Counted from the first letter of the stretch, positions 24,369 through 34,050 are shown. The stretch: 64,000 nucleotides of DNA from Phenylobacterium montanum (GCF_018135625.1 NZ_CP073078.1:4496501-4560500); one strand, 5' to 3'. The notes: generated from the letters alone by a model not told the origin. Program-made: numbers and translations.

Positions 24369-25370
24369 ATGAACGTAGCCATGCCGTTGGATACGGGCGC
24401 GGTTACAGGCGATTTGAATCTTTCCTGGGGGGATCATCCGGATTTGACGGCCGCGTCGCCAGGACTTGGCGACGGCCCGAATCTGGGAGCCGCCCTGAAA
24501 GCCGTGCGCGAATATCGCGGCATCGATCTGGATCGACTGGCGCTCGCCACCCGCATCCGCCGCCAATACTTGCAGGCGGTCGAGGAGATGCGCCTCGACC
24601 AGCTCCCCTCCCGTCCTTTCGCCATCGGCTATGTCCGCGCCTATGCCTCGGCGCTCGATCTCGATCCCGATCAGGCCGTGCTGCGCTTCCGTCGTGACGC
24701 GCCGGAAAAGGACGAACCCCTGCGCGCGCCGGTCGGCGTGACCCGCGAACGCGATCCCCGCCTGGTGCTGGTTGGCGTCTCCTGCGCCATCGTCATCGGT
24801 GGTGTGCTGCTGTGGAACATCGCCCAGCGCGCCATGATGGCCGAGGCGCCGCCCCCGCCCACCGTGGCGGACGCCGGCGCCCTGCCGCCGCCGCCGGTCA
24901 ACAATGGGACCCCGGTCGCCATCGGCGCGCCGACGCCGCCGCCTCAGGAGGCCACCACTCCCAAGCCCTATGTCACGCCCGGGCTGGAGCAGCAGCTTTC
25001 CGCGTCCAACGACACCGCCGCCAGCGCCGCGGGCGAGGTGACCGACGCCCAGGCCGCCGCGGCGGGGCTCGAGACAGCCGCGCCTGCGGGCACGCCCTTC
25101 ATGGCCAAGGGCGAGGTGTTCGGCGCGCCGCCGAGCGAGGCCGCGGTCATCCTGCAGGCGCGCAAGGCTTCGGCCCTGACCATTCAGGGCGCCGACGGCA
25201 CGGTCTATTTCGCGCGCCTGCTGGCGCCCGGCCAGGCCTACCGCGCCCCGCTGATCAAGGGCCTGACCGTCGTCGCCCCGCAGCCGGACGACTTCGACCT
25301 CTATGTCGGCGGCCTGCTCAAGGGCCCCCTGACAGCCGGCAAGGCCCAGGCCACCACCCTGGCCGAATAG
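24369..25370 (+). CDS. rodZ: RodZ-like helix-turn-helix membrane protein
   Basis: The 333-residue protein has a cytoplasmic HTH_25 domain (LGAALKAVREYRGIDLDRLA, TRIRRQYLQAVEEM, then PSRPFAIGYVRAYASALDLD), one membrane segment (LVLVGVSCAIVIGGVLLWN, about residues 130-148), a Pro/Ala-rich linker and a periplasmic DUF4115 domain. This is the RodZ architecture: a cell-shape factor linking MreB to the elongasome. The gene precedes ispG, as rodZ does in Escherichia coli. ATG 24369 follows GGACGAGG. Confidence 0.85.
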   Translation: MNVAMPLDTGAVTGDLNLSWGDHPDLTAASPGLGDGPNLGAALKAVREYRGIDLDRLALATRIRRQYLQAVEEMRLDQLPSRPFAIGYVRAYASALDLDPDQAVLRFRRDAPEKDEPLRAPVGVTRERDPRLVLVGVSCAIVIGGVLLWNIAQRAMMAEAPPPPTVADAGALPPPPVNNGTPVAIGAPTPPPQEATTPKPYVTPGLEQQLSASNDTAASAAGEVTDAQAAAAGLETAAPAGTPFMAKGEVFGAPPSEAAVILQARKASALTIQGADGTVYFARLLAPGQAYRAPLIKGLTVVAPQPDDFDLYVGGLLKGPLTAGKAQATTLAE

Positions 25371-25438
25371 GCGCAATCTCGCAAAAATTTCGCCACGCTC
25401 TTGGGTGAAAAGCCCGAACCGCTTAACTTGGGGCCATC

Positions 25439-26581
25439 ATGACCGCACAAGACCATCAGCATGTGCGCCCCTGGCGCATGATCGAACGCCGCAAAAGCCG
25501 CAAGATTCGTGTCGGCAATGTCGAGGTGGGCGGCGATGCGCCGATCACCGTCCAGTCGATGACCAACACGGTCACCGCCGACGCGGCCGCCACCATCGAC
25601 CAGATCCGCCAGCTGGAGGAGGCCGGGGCCGATATCGTCCGCGTCTCCTGCCCGGACGAGGAATCGACCGCGGCGTTCAAGACCATCGCCAAGGCGGCCA
25701 AGGTGCCGCTCGTGGCCGACATCCACTTCCACTACAAGCGCGGGATCGAGGCGGCCCAGGCGGGCGCGGCCTGCCTGCGCATCAATCCCGGCAACATCGG
25801 CTCGGCCGCCCGGGTCAAGGAAGTGGTCCAGGCGGCCCGCGACCACGGCTGTTCCATGCGCATCGGCGTCAACGCCGGCTCGCTCGAACGTGAGCTCTTG
25901 GAGCGCTACGGCGAGCCCTGCCCGGAGGCCATGGTCGAGAGCGCGCTGAACCACGCCAAAATCCTCCAGGACCACGACTTCCACGAGTTCAAGATCAGCG
26001 TGAAGGCTTCGGACCCGTTCCTGACCGTGGCCGCCTACCAGCAGCTGGCCGAGGCCATCGACTGCCCGCTGCACCTGGGCGTGACCGAGGCGGGGCCCTT
26101 GCGCGCCGGCACCATCAAGTCCTCGATCGGCCTGGGCTCGATGCTGTGGGCCGGCATCGGCGACACCATCCGCGTCTCCCTGGCCGCCGATCCGGTCGAG
26201 GAAATCAAGGTCGGCTTCGATATCCTCAAGTCGCTGGGCCTGCGCCACCGCGGGGTCAACATCATCGCCTGCCCGTCCTGCGCGCGTCAGGGTTTCAACG
26301 TGATCAAGACGGTGGAGACCCTGGAAGAGCGCCTCGCGCACATCTCGACGCCGATGTCGCTGTCGATCATCGGCTGCGTGGTCAACGGCCCCGGCGAGGC
26401 CCTGTTCACCGACATCGGCTTCACCGGCGGCGGCAAGGGCGCGGGCATGGTCTATCGGGCCGGCAAGCCGGACCACAAGATGGACAACGACAAGATGGTC
26501 GAACACATCGTCGAGCTGGTCGAGGCCAAGGCCGCCGAGCTTGAAGCGGCCAAGGCGGAAAACTTGCAAGCCGCAGAATAG
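25439..26581 (+). CDS. ispG: 4-hydroxy-3-methylbut-2-enyl-diphosphate synthase (flavodoxin/ferredoxin)
   Basis: The 380-residue IspG (GcpE) catalyses the penultimate step of the MEP isoprenoid pathway. An N-terminal TIM barrel ([36 protein letters not shown]) and a C-terminal [4Fe-4S] domain are visible, with cluster ligands C278 and C281 in ACPSCARQG and C313 in [11 protein letters not shown]. Normal length for the short bacterial form. It lies 68 bp after rodZ on the same strand and is likely co-transcribed. Confidence 0.97.
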   Translation: MTAQDHQHVRPWRMIERRKSRKIRVGNVEVGGDAPITVQSMTNTVTADAAATIDQIRQLEEAGADIVRVSCPDEESTAAFKTIAKAAKVPLVADIHFHYKRGIEAAQAGAACLRINPGNIGSAARVKEVVQAARDHGCSMRIGVNAGSLERELLERYGEPCPEAMVESALNHAKILQDHDFHEFKISVKASDPFLTVAAYQQLAEAIDCPLHLGVTEAGPLRAGTIKSSIGLGSMLWAGIGDTIRVSLAADPVEEIKVGFDILKSLGLRHRGVNIIACPSCARQGFNVIKTVETLEERLAHISTPMSLSIIGCVVNGPGEALFTDIGFTGGGKGAGMVYRAGKPDHKMDNDKMVEHIVELVEAKAAELEAAKAENLQAAE

Positions 26582-26669
26582 TTGACGTTAGCGTCAGACT
26601 TGCGTCCAGGCTTTGAACACTGTTTAGATCGCGCCGCTCGCAACCGGCCGGCACAATAAGGAGGACCCC

Positions 26670-26966
26670 ATGTCCGTCGACGGCACCTGGAATGTTACGG
26701 TCAATTCGCCGATGGGCCCGCAGCCCAGCACCCTGACGATCAAGGCCGAAGGCGGTGCGCTGACGGGCACCCAGAGCGCTCAGGGCAACTCCCAGCCGAT
26801 CGCCAACGGCAAGGTGGACGGCAACAACGTCAGCTGGTCCAACTCGATCACCACCCCGTTCCCGATGACCCTGGAATTCTCCGGCGCGGTCGACGGCGAC
26901 AAGATCAGCGGCAGCGTCAAGGCCGGCGCCTTCGGCTCGTTCCCCTTCTCGGGCAGCCGCGCCTAA
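26670..26966 (+). CDS. Small hypothetical beta-rich protein
   Basis: A 98-residue protein with AAGGAGGA directly upstream of ATG 26670. It has repeated alternating strands: DGTWNVTVNSPMGPQPSTLT, GALTGTQSAQG, GNNVSWSNSI and GDKISGSVKAGAFGSFPFSG. No signal peptide, membrane segment or Cys. The pattern fits a small beta-barrel or lipocalin-like fold that I have seen as a conserved hypothetical in Caulobacterales and sphingomonads. Function unknown. A good terminator follows. Confidence 0.8.
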   Translation: MSVDGTWNVTVNSPMGPQPSTLTIKAEGGALTGTQSAQGNSQPIANGKVDGNNVSWSNSITTPFPMTLEFSGAVDGDKISGSVKAGAFGSFPFSGSRA

Positions 26967-26992
26967 GCCTGGCTACAGTTTAGCGGAATTCG

Positions 26993-27024
26993 GGGCGGCG
27001 TCCGCAAGCGGGCGCCGCCCTTTT
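26993..27024 (+). terminator. Rho-independent terminator
   Basis: GGGCGGCGTCCGC (26993-27005) pairs with GCGGGCGCCGCCC (27008-27020), with one G-T wobble; the innermost pairs open to form the loop. TTTT follows at 27021-27024. It is placed 26 bp after the small hypothetical gene and just before the end of the convergent SDR gene. Confidence 0.8.
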
Positions 27025-27039
27025 CGTTGGGGCGAGAGC

Positions 27040-27798
27040 CTAGATGTGCACGCCCCCCGCGACCTCGATCCGCTGGGCGTTGACCCAGCCGAACTCGTCC
27101 GACAGCAGCCCGGCGATCACCGGCCCGACATCCTCCGGAAGGCCGACGCGGCCCAGGGCGGTGATGTCGGCGACCATCTTGTTGACCGCCGGAATATCGC
27201 GAACCATGCCGCCGCTGAAGTCGGTGGCGATGGGGCCCGGGGCCACGACATTGACGGCGATCCGCCGGGGGGCCAGCTCCACCGCCATGTAGCGGGTCAG
27301 GGCCTCGACCCCCGCCTTGATCGCGCCATAGCCGATACGGTTCGGCATGGCGAAGCGCGCCAGGCCCGAGGAGATGTTCACGATGCGGCCGCCGTCGTTC
27401 ATCAGCGGCAAGAGCTTCTGGGTCAGGAACAGCACGCCCTTGAAGTGGACCTCGTAGAGCGCGTCCATCTCCGCCTCGGTGATCGACTCCAGGTTGGCGC
27501 TCGACGAGGTGCCGGCGTTGTTGACCAGGTAGTCGAAGCGCTCGGCGCTGAATGCCGTGAGCGCCTGCTTCACCTCGTCGGCGAAACCGGCGAAGGCGCC
27601 GGACTTTCCAACGTCGAGCTGCAGCGCCACCGCCTGTGCGCCCGCCTCGGCCGCGAGCCCGATCACCCGCTCAGCTTCCGCACGGTTCGTATTGTAGGTG
27701 AAAATCGTACGAACCCCCCGCTTGGCGAGGCTGAGCACCGCGCTGCGGCCGATGCCCCGGCCGCCGCCGGTGACGATCGCGATCTTACTCTCGGACAT
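27040..27798 (-). CDS. Short-chain dehydrogenase/reductase
   Basis: A 252-residue classical SDR: cofactor motif AIVTGGGRGIGRSA, NNAG in YLVNNAGTSSSANLE, catalytic Ser in IVNISSGLARFA and the YxxxK pair in RIGYGAIKAGVEALT. The C-terminal SDEFGWVNAQRIEVAGGVHI is also typical. FTYNTNRAEAERV suggests NADP preference. The substrate cannot be read from sequence. It is divergent from an AraC-type regulator gene, a common pairing for inducible SDRs in proteobacteria. Confidence 0.9.
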   Translation of the reverse strand: MSESKIAIVTGGGRGIGRSAVLSLAKRGVRTIFTYNTNRAEAERVIGLAAEAGAQAVALQLDVGKSGAFAGFADEVKQALTAFSAERFDYLVNNAGTSSSANLESITEAEMDALYEVHFKGVLFLTQKLLPLMNDGGRIVNISSGLARFAMPNRIGYGAIKAGVEALTRYMAVELAPRRIAVNVVAPGPIATDFSGGMVRDIPAVNKMVADITALGRVGLPEDVGPVIAGLLSDEFGWVNAQRIEVAGGVHI

Positions 27799-27954
27799 GG
27801 CGTATCTTTCTGTTGACTTGGTGCGCCTCTGACAGCGCGGTTTACGGCCCACTATGGCGGGCCGGGGCACGGAGGGGGATGCCGGATCCCCTCTCTTTCT
27901 TGCCTAATCCTGTCTGTCCGATATCCTCGCCACCACCTCGACGAGGGCGGCGAC

Positions 27955-28890
27955 ATGATGGACCGGTTGGCTGAAGCGCTGCTGCGCTACACGGACAGAC
28001 ACCCTGGCGCTAGCCCGCTCGCGACCCCGATCGACGGGCTCGTGATCATGCGTTCGGACCATCCGAAGCCGCCGAACCACATGCTCTCACGCCCGGCCAT
28101 TTGCATCGTGGCCCAGGGCGCCAAGTGGGGGACGTTCGGCGACAACCGCCTGGAGTACAGGGCCGGGCAGGCGCTGGTGATCGGCGTTGAGACGCCCTCT
28201 GTCGGCCGGGTGGTCGAGGCAAGCCCCGGAGAGCCTTGCCTGGTCCTCGCCGTCGAGCTGGACCTCGCCATCATGCGGAGCGTCGCCGATGGGCTGGAGG
28301 CGCCGCCCAAAGCGGCCGGCGAGCCGAACCGCGGCGTCTTCGTCACGGACTTCCAGGGGCCGCTGGCCGACTGCGCCCTTCGCCTCGTCCACTTGCTCGA
28401 AAAGCCCGAGGCGATATCGACCCTCTACCCCGGCGTCATGCGCGAGATCTGCTATTGGCTGCTGACCGGGCCTCACGGCGGGGACTTGGCCCGGCTGGCC
28501 CTGAGGAACAGCCCGTCGCAGCGGGTCATCGGCGCCCTGCACGATCTGCGGCGCCGCTTCCGCGAGACGGTGCGGATCGAGGAGCTGGCCGAGGCCGCGC
28601 ATATGAGCGCCTCGGCTTTCCACCGCCAGTTCAAGGCGCTGACCTCGCTCACGCCCCTGCAGTACCAGAAGCAGCTGCGCCTTCTGGAAGCCCGCCGCCT
28701 GATGGTCGCGCGGGGGTTCAACGCCGAATCCGCCGCCTTCGAGGTTGGCTACGAGAGCCCCTCGCAATTCAGCCGCGAATACGCCCGCATGTTCGGCGCC
28801 TCGCCGAGGCGGGACCTTAGGCGCCTGCAGGCCATGCCTGACCGCCTGGGCGAGGTTGGAGTAGATCCGATAGCGCTGGGCGCAGCGTAG
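27955..28890 (+). CDS. AraC-family transcriptional regulator
   Basis: The 311-residue regulator has an AraC N-terminal type domain (PPNHMLSRPAICIVAQGAKW, YRAGQALVIGVETPSVGRVV) and a C-terminal double helix-turn-helix (RIEELAEAAHMSASAFHRQF, ALTSLTPLQYQKQLRLLEAR, and SAAFEVGYESPSQFSREYAR MFGASP). This type usually activates a divergent or adjacent oxidoreductase gene. Divergence from the SDR gene across 156 bp makes that SDR the likely target. ATG 27955 or 27958 are both possible. Confidence 0.92.
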   Translation: MMDRLAEALLRYTDRHPGASPLATPIDGLVIMRSDHPKPPNHMLSRPAICIVAQGAKWGTFGDNRLEYRAGQALVIGVETPSVGRVVEASPGEPCLVLAVELDLAIMRSVADGLEAPPKAAGEPNRGVFVTDFQGPLADCALRLVHLLEKPEAISTLYPGVMREICYWLLTGPHGGDLARLALRNSPSQRVIGALHDLRRRFRETVRIEELAEAAHMSASAFHRQFKALTSLTPLQYQKQLRLLEARRLMVARGFNAESAAFEVGYESPSQFSREYARMFGASPRRDLRRLQAMPDRLGEVGVDPIALGAA

Positions 28891-28994
28891 AACACCCCAG
28901 CGTGGTGGAGTTCATACCCCTATACGCTCCCGGCTTTTCATTCGGAGCCGTTGGCCGGACCTTCGCGGGCGCAGCCTGAACGGGAGTATTGAGC

Positions 28995-29894
28995 ATGCGA
29001 GTGTTTGTAACCGGGGCCACGGGCTATATCGGCTCGGCCGTGATCGACGAACTGGTGAGCGCGGGCCACAGCGTGCTGGGCGTGGCGCGGACCGACGAGG
29101 GCGCCAAGGCGCTGGCGGAAAGGGGCGTCGATGTTCAGCGCGGCGACCTCACCCAGCCTGAGACCCTGGCGGCCGGGGCGCGGGCCTGCGACGCCGTCGC
29201 CCACACCGCCTTCATCCACGACTTTTCCCGCTTTGCCGAGAACGCGGAGATCGAACGCGTGGCCGTGCAGGCGATGCTGGATGTGCTCGAAGGCTCGGGC
29301 AAGCCGCTGGTGATCAGCTCAGGCGTCCTGCTGACGCCCAAGAGCGGCGAGGCGCTGATGGAGACCGACGTGGGCCCGGATTTCGGCCGCACCGCCACGG
29401 AGAACATGGTGATCGCCGCAGCCGAGCGCGGGGTGCGCACCGCCGCGATCCGCCTGGCGCCGACCGTGCACAGCAAGGACGACCGGGGCTTTACGCCGAT
29501 CCTGATCGACGCCGCCCGCCGGACTGGCGTTGCGGCCTATATCGGCGAGGGCGCCAACCGCTGGCCGGCGGTGCATCGCCTGGACGCGGCGCGCCTCTAT
29601 CGCCTGGCGCTGGAGAAGGGCTCGCCCGGCGCCCGCTACCACGCCGTGGGCGACGAAGCCGTGCCGACCCGGGAGATCGCCGGCGCCATCGGCCGCCATC
29701 TCGGTCTGCCGGTGGTGAGCATCCCCGCCGAGAAGGCCGGCGACCAGTTCGGCTTCCTCGCCATGTTCTTTGGCCTCGACGCGCCGGCCAGGGCCGACCG
29801 GACCCGGGCCGAGTTGGGCTGGGCACCCCGCGAGCCGGGCCTTCTCGCCGGCCTCGCCACTGACGCCTATTATCAGAGCGGCAGCAAGTACTGA
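28995..29894 (+). CDS. NAD(P)-binding epimerase/dehydratase-like SDR
   Basis: The 299-residue atypical extended SDR begins RVFVTGATGYIGSAVIDELV with the nucleotide-binding glycine motif. The usual catalytic YxxxK is replaced around FGRTATENMVIAAAERGVRT, as in many atypical extended SDRs that bind cofactor but act differently. AIRLAPTVHSKDDRGFTPIL is the conserved middle segment. The substrate is unknown. ATG 28995 is preferred over an in-frame TTG six bases upstream. It lies in a non-backbone insertion between ispG and prfA. Confidence 0.85.
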   Translation: MRVFVTGATGYIGSAVIDELVSAGHSVLGVARTDEGAKALAERGVDVQRGDLTQPETLAAGARACDAVAHTAFIHDFSRFAENAEIERVAVQAMLDVLEGSGKPLVISSGVLLTPKSGEALMETDVGPDFGRTATENMVIAAAERGVRTAAIRLAPTVHSKDDRGFTPILIDAARRTGVAAYIGEGANRWPAVHRLDAARLYRLALEKGSPGARYHAVGDEAVPTREIAGAIGRHLGLPVVSIPAEKAGDQFGFLAMFFGLDAPARADRTRAELGWAPREPGLLAGLATDAYYQSGSKY

Positions 29895-29978
29895 GGGGCG
29901 CTTACAGGGTTTGGCATTTGCCGCAGGCGGCGCTAGAGGAGGCGCCTTCCGTATCGAACCACCGTCAAAGCGCCGTCC

Positions 29979-31052
29979 TTGCAACTCCCCCAGGCCCGTC
30001 TGCAGCAGGTTCTCGAACGCTTCCAGGAAGTGGAGGCGCGGATGGGCGCGTCCACGGACGGCGGCGAGATCGTCAAGCTGTCCAAGGAGCATGCCGAGTT
30101 GCGCCCCGTGGTCGACGCCGTGCAGGCGCTGGAGCGCGCCCGCGGCGAGGCGCCCGAGCTGGAGGCAATGGCCCGGGCCGACGACGCCGAGATGGCCGCC
30201 CTGGCCCGCGACGAGCTGGAAGCGCTGAAGGAGCGCCTGCCGGATCTGGAGCGCAGCGTGGCGCTCTTGCTCGCCCCCAAGGACAAGGACGAGAACGCTT
30301 CGGCCATCCTGGAAGTGCGCGCCGGCACCGGCGGCGACGAGGCGGCCCTGTTCGCCGGCGACCTGTTCCGCATGTACCAGCGCTACGCCCAGCTGCACGG
30401 CTGGCGGGTCGAGGTCGACAGCGTCTCGGAGGGCGAGGTCGGCGGCTACAAGGAAATCATCGCCTCGATCACCGGCGAGGGGGTGTTCGGCCGGCTGAAG
30501 TTCGAAAGCGGCGTGCACCGGGTGCAGCGCGTGCCCGAGACCGAGGCCGGCGGGCGCATCCACACCTCGGCCGCCACGGTGGCTGTGCTGCCCGAAGTCG
30601 AAGACGTCGAGATCGAGATCAACGACGCCGACCTGCGCATCGACACCTACCGCTCCTCCGGCGCCGGCGGCCAGCACGTCAACAAGACCGACTCGGCCGT
30701 GCGCATCACCCACCTGCCCACCGGCATCGTGGTGACGAGTTCGGAGAAGTCGCAGCACCAGAACCGCGCCCGAGCGCTGAAGGTGCTGAAGGCGCGCCTG
30801 TACGAACAGCAGCGCGAGGCCCTGGACACCGCCCGCGCCTCGGCGCGCAAGAGCCAGGTCGGCTCCGGCGACCGCTCCGAGCGCATCCGCACCTACAACT
30901 TCCCGCAAGGCCGGGTCACCGACCACCGCATCAACCTGACCCTCTACAACCTGCCCAAGGTGCTTGAGGGCGAGGCCCTGGACGATGTCATCAACCCCCT
31001 GATCGCCGAGGACCAGGCCGAACGCCTGGCGACGCTGGAGGAGGGGTTCTGA
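29979..31052 (+). CDS. prfA: Peptide chain release factor 1
   Basis: The 357-residue RF1 recognises UAA and UAG and triggers peptide release. The GGQ catalytic motif is G230-G231-Q232 in [20 protein letters not shown], and [20 protein letters not shown] contains the domain 2 region with the tripeptide anticodon (PET, near PAT of RF1). The start is TTG 29979; no ATG or GTG lies in frame close upstream, and the [21 protein letters not shown]-terminus fits relatives. PrmC, which methylates the GGQ Gln, is encoded two genes downstream. Confidence 0.95.
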   Translation: MQLPQARLQQVLERFQEVEARMGASTDGGEIVKLSKEHAELRPVVDAVQALERARGEAPELEAMARADDAEMAALARDELEALKERLPDLERSVALLLAPKDKDENASAILEVRAGTGGDEAALFAGDLFRMYQRYAQLHGWRVEVDSVSEGEVGGYKEIIASITGEGVFGRLKFESGVHRVQRVPETEAGGRIHTSAATVAVLPEVEDVEIEINDADLRIDTYRSSGAGGQHVNKTDSAVRITHLPTGIVVTSSEKSQHQNRARALKVLKARLYEQQREALDTARASARKSQVGSGDRSERIRTYNFPQGRVTDHRINLTLYNLPKVLEGEALDDVINPLIAEDQAERLATLEEGF

Positions 31053-31117
31053 GACGACCTGCCGAATAGGGCGTGAAATTCTTGCGGGCGGCGCCCGCCT
31101 GGGTCTAGTCAGGGAGC

Positions 31118-31879
31118 ATGGCTGGGCGGATTCAATCCCTGTGGCGTCATCCGGTGAAAGGCTTCACCCCTGAGCGGGTCGAGAGCGCGACCCTGACCGT
31201 GGGCGGCTTTTTTCCCTGCGACCGCATCTATGCCGTCGAGGATGGGCCGTCGGGGTTCGATCCGGCGGCGCCGCGCTTCATCTCCAAGCAGAAATTCACC
31301 GTGCTGGCCAAGATCGCCGCGGTCGCCCGGGCGCGCACGGCCTATGACGAGGCCTCGGGCGAGATTCTTGTGCGCGCCGAGGGGCGGCCGGACTTGGCCG
31401 CCCGGCTGACCGATCCGGCGGGGCGCGAGGCCTTCGCCGGATGGCTGGCGGCGTTTCTGGACGGCGAGGCCAGCGGGCCTTTGAAGGTGGTGCAGGCGCC
31501 AGGCCATCGCTTCACCGACCATCCCCAGGGCCACGTCTCGATCATCAACCTTGCCAGCGTGCGCGACCTGGAGGCGCGGATCGGCCGGCCGTTGGATCCC
31601 CTGCGCTTTCGCGGCAACCTCTATGTCGATGGATGGCCCGCCTGGGCCGAGAACGGCTGGATCGGGCGAACCCTGAGCCTGGGCGAGGCGATGGCCGAGG
31701 TGTTCAAGCCGATCGTCCGCTGTGTGGCCACCCACGTGGACCCGGCCACGGGCGAGCGCGACATCGAGGTGGTGAAGGCGCTGCACGACAATTTCGGGCA
31801 CCTGCTCTGCGGGATCTATGTTTCGGTGACCGGCGGCGGGCGGATCGCTGCGGGCGATGCGGCGGAGCCCGCTGCATGA
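31118..31879 (+). CDS. MOSC-domain protein with N-terminal beta-barrel
   Basis: The 253-residue protein has a MOSC_N barrel (IQSLWRHPVKGFTPERVESA, TLTVGGFFPCDRIYAVEDG) and a MOSC domain (INLASVRDLEARIGRPLDPL RFRGNLYVDGWPAWAE; CVATHVDPATGERD). MOSC proteins are molybdenum-cofactor sulfurase or Moco-binding modules, such as YcbX or mARC-type reductases detoxifying N-hydroxylated compounds. The Cys in CVATHVD is the usual Moco ligand. It sits between prfA and prmC, overlapping prmC by ATGA. Confidence 0.88.
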   Translation: MAGRIQSLWRHPVKGFTPERVESATLTVGGFFPCDRIYAVEDGPSGFDPAAPRFISKQKFTVLAKIAAVARARTAYDEASGEILVRAEGRPDLAARLTDPAGREAFAGWLAAFLDGEASGPLKVVQAPGHRFTDHPQGHVSIINLASVRDLEARIGRPLDPLRFRGNLYVDGWPAWAENGWIGRTLSLGEAMAEVFKPIVRCVATHVDPATGERDIEVVKALHDNFGHLLCGIYVSVTGGGRIAAGDAAEPAA

Positions 31880-32730
31880 GCCTGACCCTCGTCCAAGCCT
31901 GGACTTCGGCGCGCAAGCGGCTGGAGGCGGCGCACGTCGACAGCCCAGTGATCGACGCGCGCCTGCTGGTCGAGGCCGCGGCCGAGGCGACCCGGGTCGA
32001 CATCATCGCCGATCCGCACCGCCTGCTCACCGGCGAGCAAGAGCAGGCGCTGGAGGCCTATGTGGCGCGCCGCGAGCGCCGCGAGCCGGTCAGCCATATC
32101 CTGGGGCGCAAGGGCTTCTGGAAAATCATGGTCGGGGTGACGCGCGACGTGCTGACGCCCCGCCCCGACACCGAGACCCTGGTCGATCTGGCGCTGAAGA
32201 GCTTCCCGGAAGGGCGGGTGTTCAACATGCTGGACCTGGGCGTGGGCTCGGGCGCCATCCTTCTGGCCATCCTGGCCGAACGACCGGGGGCCAAGGGGCT
32301 CGGCGTCGATGTTTCGGAAGAGGCCCTGGCCGTGGCGCGGGAAAACGCCGCCAATCTCGGCCTGGCGGGCCGGGTGGCCCTCTTGCGCGGCGACTGGACC
32401 CAGGGCCTGGCCGACGAGAGCTTCGACCTGGTGGTCTCCAACCCGCCCTATATCCCGACCCGGGATATCGAAGGGCTGCAGCCCGAGGTCAGCCGCTATG
32501 AGCCGCGCCTGGCTCTGGATGGCGGCCCGGACGGCCTGGACGCCTACCGCATCCTGGCTCCCGAGATCCTCCGGGTGGTCAAGCCCGGTGGCCGGTTCCT
32601 GGTCGAGATCGGCTTCGATCAGGCCGAGGCCGTCCAGGCCCTGTTCAAGGCGGCCGGCGCCGCGGAAATCGCCACCGTGCGGGATCTGGCCAACAAGGAC
32701 CGCGTCGTCATGGGTGTGCGGCCTGCCTAA
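31876..32730 (+). CDS. prmC: Protein-(glutamine-N5) methyltransferase, release factor-specific
   Basis: The 284-residue PrmC (HemK) methylates the Gln of the GGQ motif in RF1 and RF2. It has the N-terminal helical RF-binding domain and a SAM-binding domain: PVSHILGRKGFWKIMVGVTR, DVLTPRPDTETLVDLAL, LDLGVGSGAILLAILAE and the catalytic NPPY in VVSNPPYIPTRDIEGL. ATG 31876 overlaps the MOSC stop codon by four bases, so translation is coupled. Functional partner of prfA upstream. Confidence 0.96.
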   Translation: MSLTLVQAWTSARKRLEAAHVDSPVIDARLLVEAAAEATRVDIIADPHRLLTGEQEQALEAYVARRERREPVSHILGRKGFWKIMVGVTRDVLTPRPDTETLVDLALKSFPEGRVFNMLDLGVGSGAILLAILAERPGAKGLGVDVSEEALAVARENAANLGLAGRVALLRGDWTQGLADESFDLVVSNPPYIPTRDIEGLQPEVSRYEPRLALDGGPDGLDAYRILAPEILRVVKPGGRFLVEIGFDQAEAVQALFKAAGAAEIATVRDLANKDRVVMGVRPA

Positions 32731-32999
32731 GAAACCCCTTGGAAAACGGTCCGCGACTCGCTAGATCAAGAGTGTTCCCACCCAAATCGCCGGGCGACTG
32801 GGGTCAGCTTTCGAAATCATCGAAGGCGTCTCAGCGGCGGATATGGCTGGCGCCGCCGACGCGGCGCGCTGACGACGGGAACTAGGACGACGCGTTCTCG
32901 AACAGGATCGATCCCGGGGCGGAAAGCCTCGATCCGACCACCTAGATCAGCCGCTTTCGAGGGTCCGCCCTCCGGCGCTGGTCAAGACCACTGGAAAAC

Positions 33000-34043
33000 A
33001 TGAGAGATTTCAAGGGTATGAAGCGGCAGCGTAGCCGCAATCGCAGCGGGGGCGGCGGCGGCAAGCCGCAGCACAACGCCAACCGCGCGTTCGAATCCAA
33101 CGGTCCCGACGGCGTCAAGATCAGAGGCGCCGCCCAGCACGTTTACGAGAAATACCAGCAGCTGGCCCGCGACGCCCTGACCTCGGGCGACCGCATCCTG
33201 GCGGAAAGCTACCAGCAGCACGCCGAGCACTACTTCCGCGTCCTGCGCGCCATGCAGCCGCAGCGCCCGGCCAGCGACATCATCGGTCGCGACGCCTTCG
33301 CCGGGGGCTTCGACATCGATTTCGAGGACGAGGGCCAACAAGAGGCCGAGACCGCCGAAGCCGCTGAAGGCGAGGGCGAACAACGCCAGGAAGGCCGCAG
33401 CGATTGGCGCGGCGAGCGCCAGGACCGTCAGCGTGACGACCGTGGGCGCGACGACCGCCAGCGGGATGATCGTCCCCGCGACGAGAACCGGCGCGATCGC
33501 GACCGCGGCTTCAATCGCGACGACCGCAACCGCGAAGACCGCTATCGGGACGATCGTCCTCGCGACGACCGCCCGCGCGAAGATCGCTCACGTGACGATC
33601 GTCAGCGTGATGACCGGCCCCGTGACGACCGACCCCGCGACGAGAACCGCCGCGACCGCTTCCGGGATCGTGACCGCGACCGCGATCGTGGCGAGCGGGA
33701 CCGCGACGACCGCCCGCCGCGTGAGGAGCGCTCGTCCGAGCGCCGCTTCGAGCGGGTCGATCCGATGGCCGTCGTCGAGCCCCAGGCTCTGCCGCTGACC
33801 GCTCCGGCCGAGCCCGCGCCGTCCTCGCCGATGCTCCGTTCGGAAGACGGCGGCGTCAGCCACGCGCCGGCCTTCCTGCAGGCTCGCAGCGAGCCCAAGG
33901 CGGCCGCAGACGCCAAGGCGCCAGACGCCGAAGAGACCGCTGAGACCAAACCGGCCCGCGCGCCGCGCCGCCGCCGCGCGCCGCGCAACCTAGAAACCGC
34001 CGAAGGCGCCGGCCCCACCGCTGGCGAGACCGAGGACGCCTAA
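33000..34043 (+). CDS. DUF4167 protein with Arg/Asp-repeat disordered region
   Basis: The 347-residue protein starts MRDFKGMKRQRSRNRSGGGG; residues about 30-110 form the DUF4167 domain (VKIRGAAQHVYEKYQQLARD, GDRILAESYQQHAEHYFRVL). A roughly 100-residue Arg/Asp repeat tract follows, then an acidic/Ala tail with APRRRRAPRN. DUF4167 is an alphaproteobacterial family of unknown function; the basic N-terminus and RD repeats suggest RNA or ribosome association (inference). It follows prmC, as I recall from other genomes. ATG 33000 or 33018 could start it. Confidence 0.88.
   Translation: MRDFKGMKRQRSRNRSGGGGGKPQHNANRAFESNGPDGVKIRGAAQHVYEKYQQLARDALTSGDRILAESYQQHAEHYFRVLRAMQPQRPASDIIGRDAFAGGFDIDFEDEGQQEAETAEAAEGEGEQRQEGRSDWRGERQDRQRDDRGRDDRQRDDRPRDENRRDRDRGFNRDDRNREDRYRDDRPRDDRPREDRSRDDRQRDDRPRDDRPRDENRRDRFRDRDRDRDRGERDRDDRPPREERSSERRFERVDPMAVVEPQALPLTAPAEPAPSSPMLRSEDGGVSHAPAFLQARSEPKAAADAKAPDAEETAETKPARAPRRRRAPRNLETAEGAGPTAGETEDA
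33421..33720 (+). repeat. Degenerate RDDR-type codon repeats inside the DUF4167 gene
   Basis: The stretch encodes repeated units such as RDDRQRDDRPRDENRRDRD, with DNA built from variants of CGTGACGACCG and CGCGACGAC. The repeat length is short (9-12 bp) and imperfect. Such tracts expand or contract by slippage and encode an intrinsically disordered, highly charged segment. Confidence 0.8.
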
Positions 34044-34050
34044 GATCCAA

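Noticed and set aside
33080-33110. GCGTTCGAATCC as a tRNA T-loop
   Set aside because: It lies inside the DUF4167 coding frame and no cloverleaf can be formed around it.
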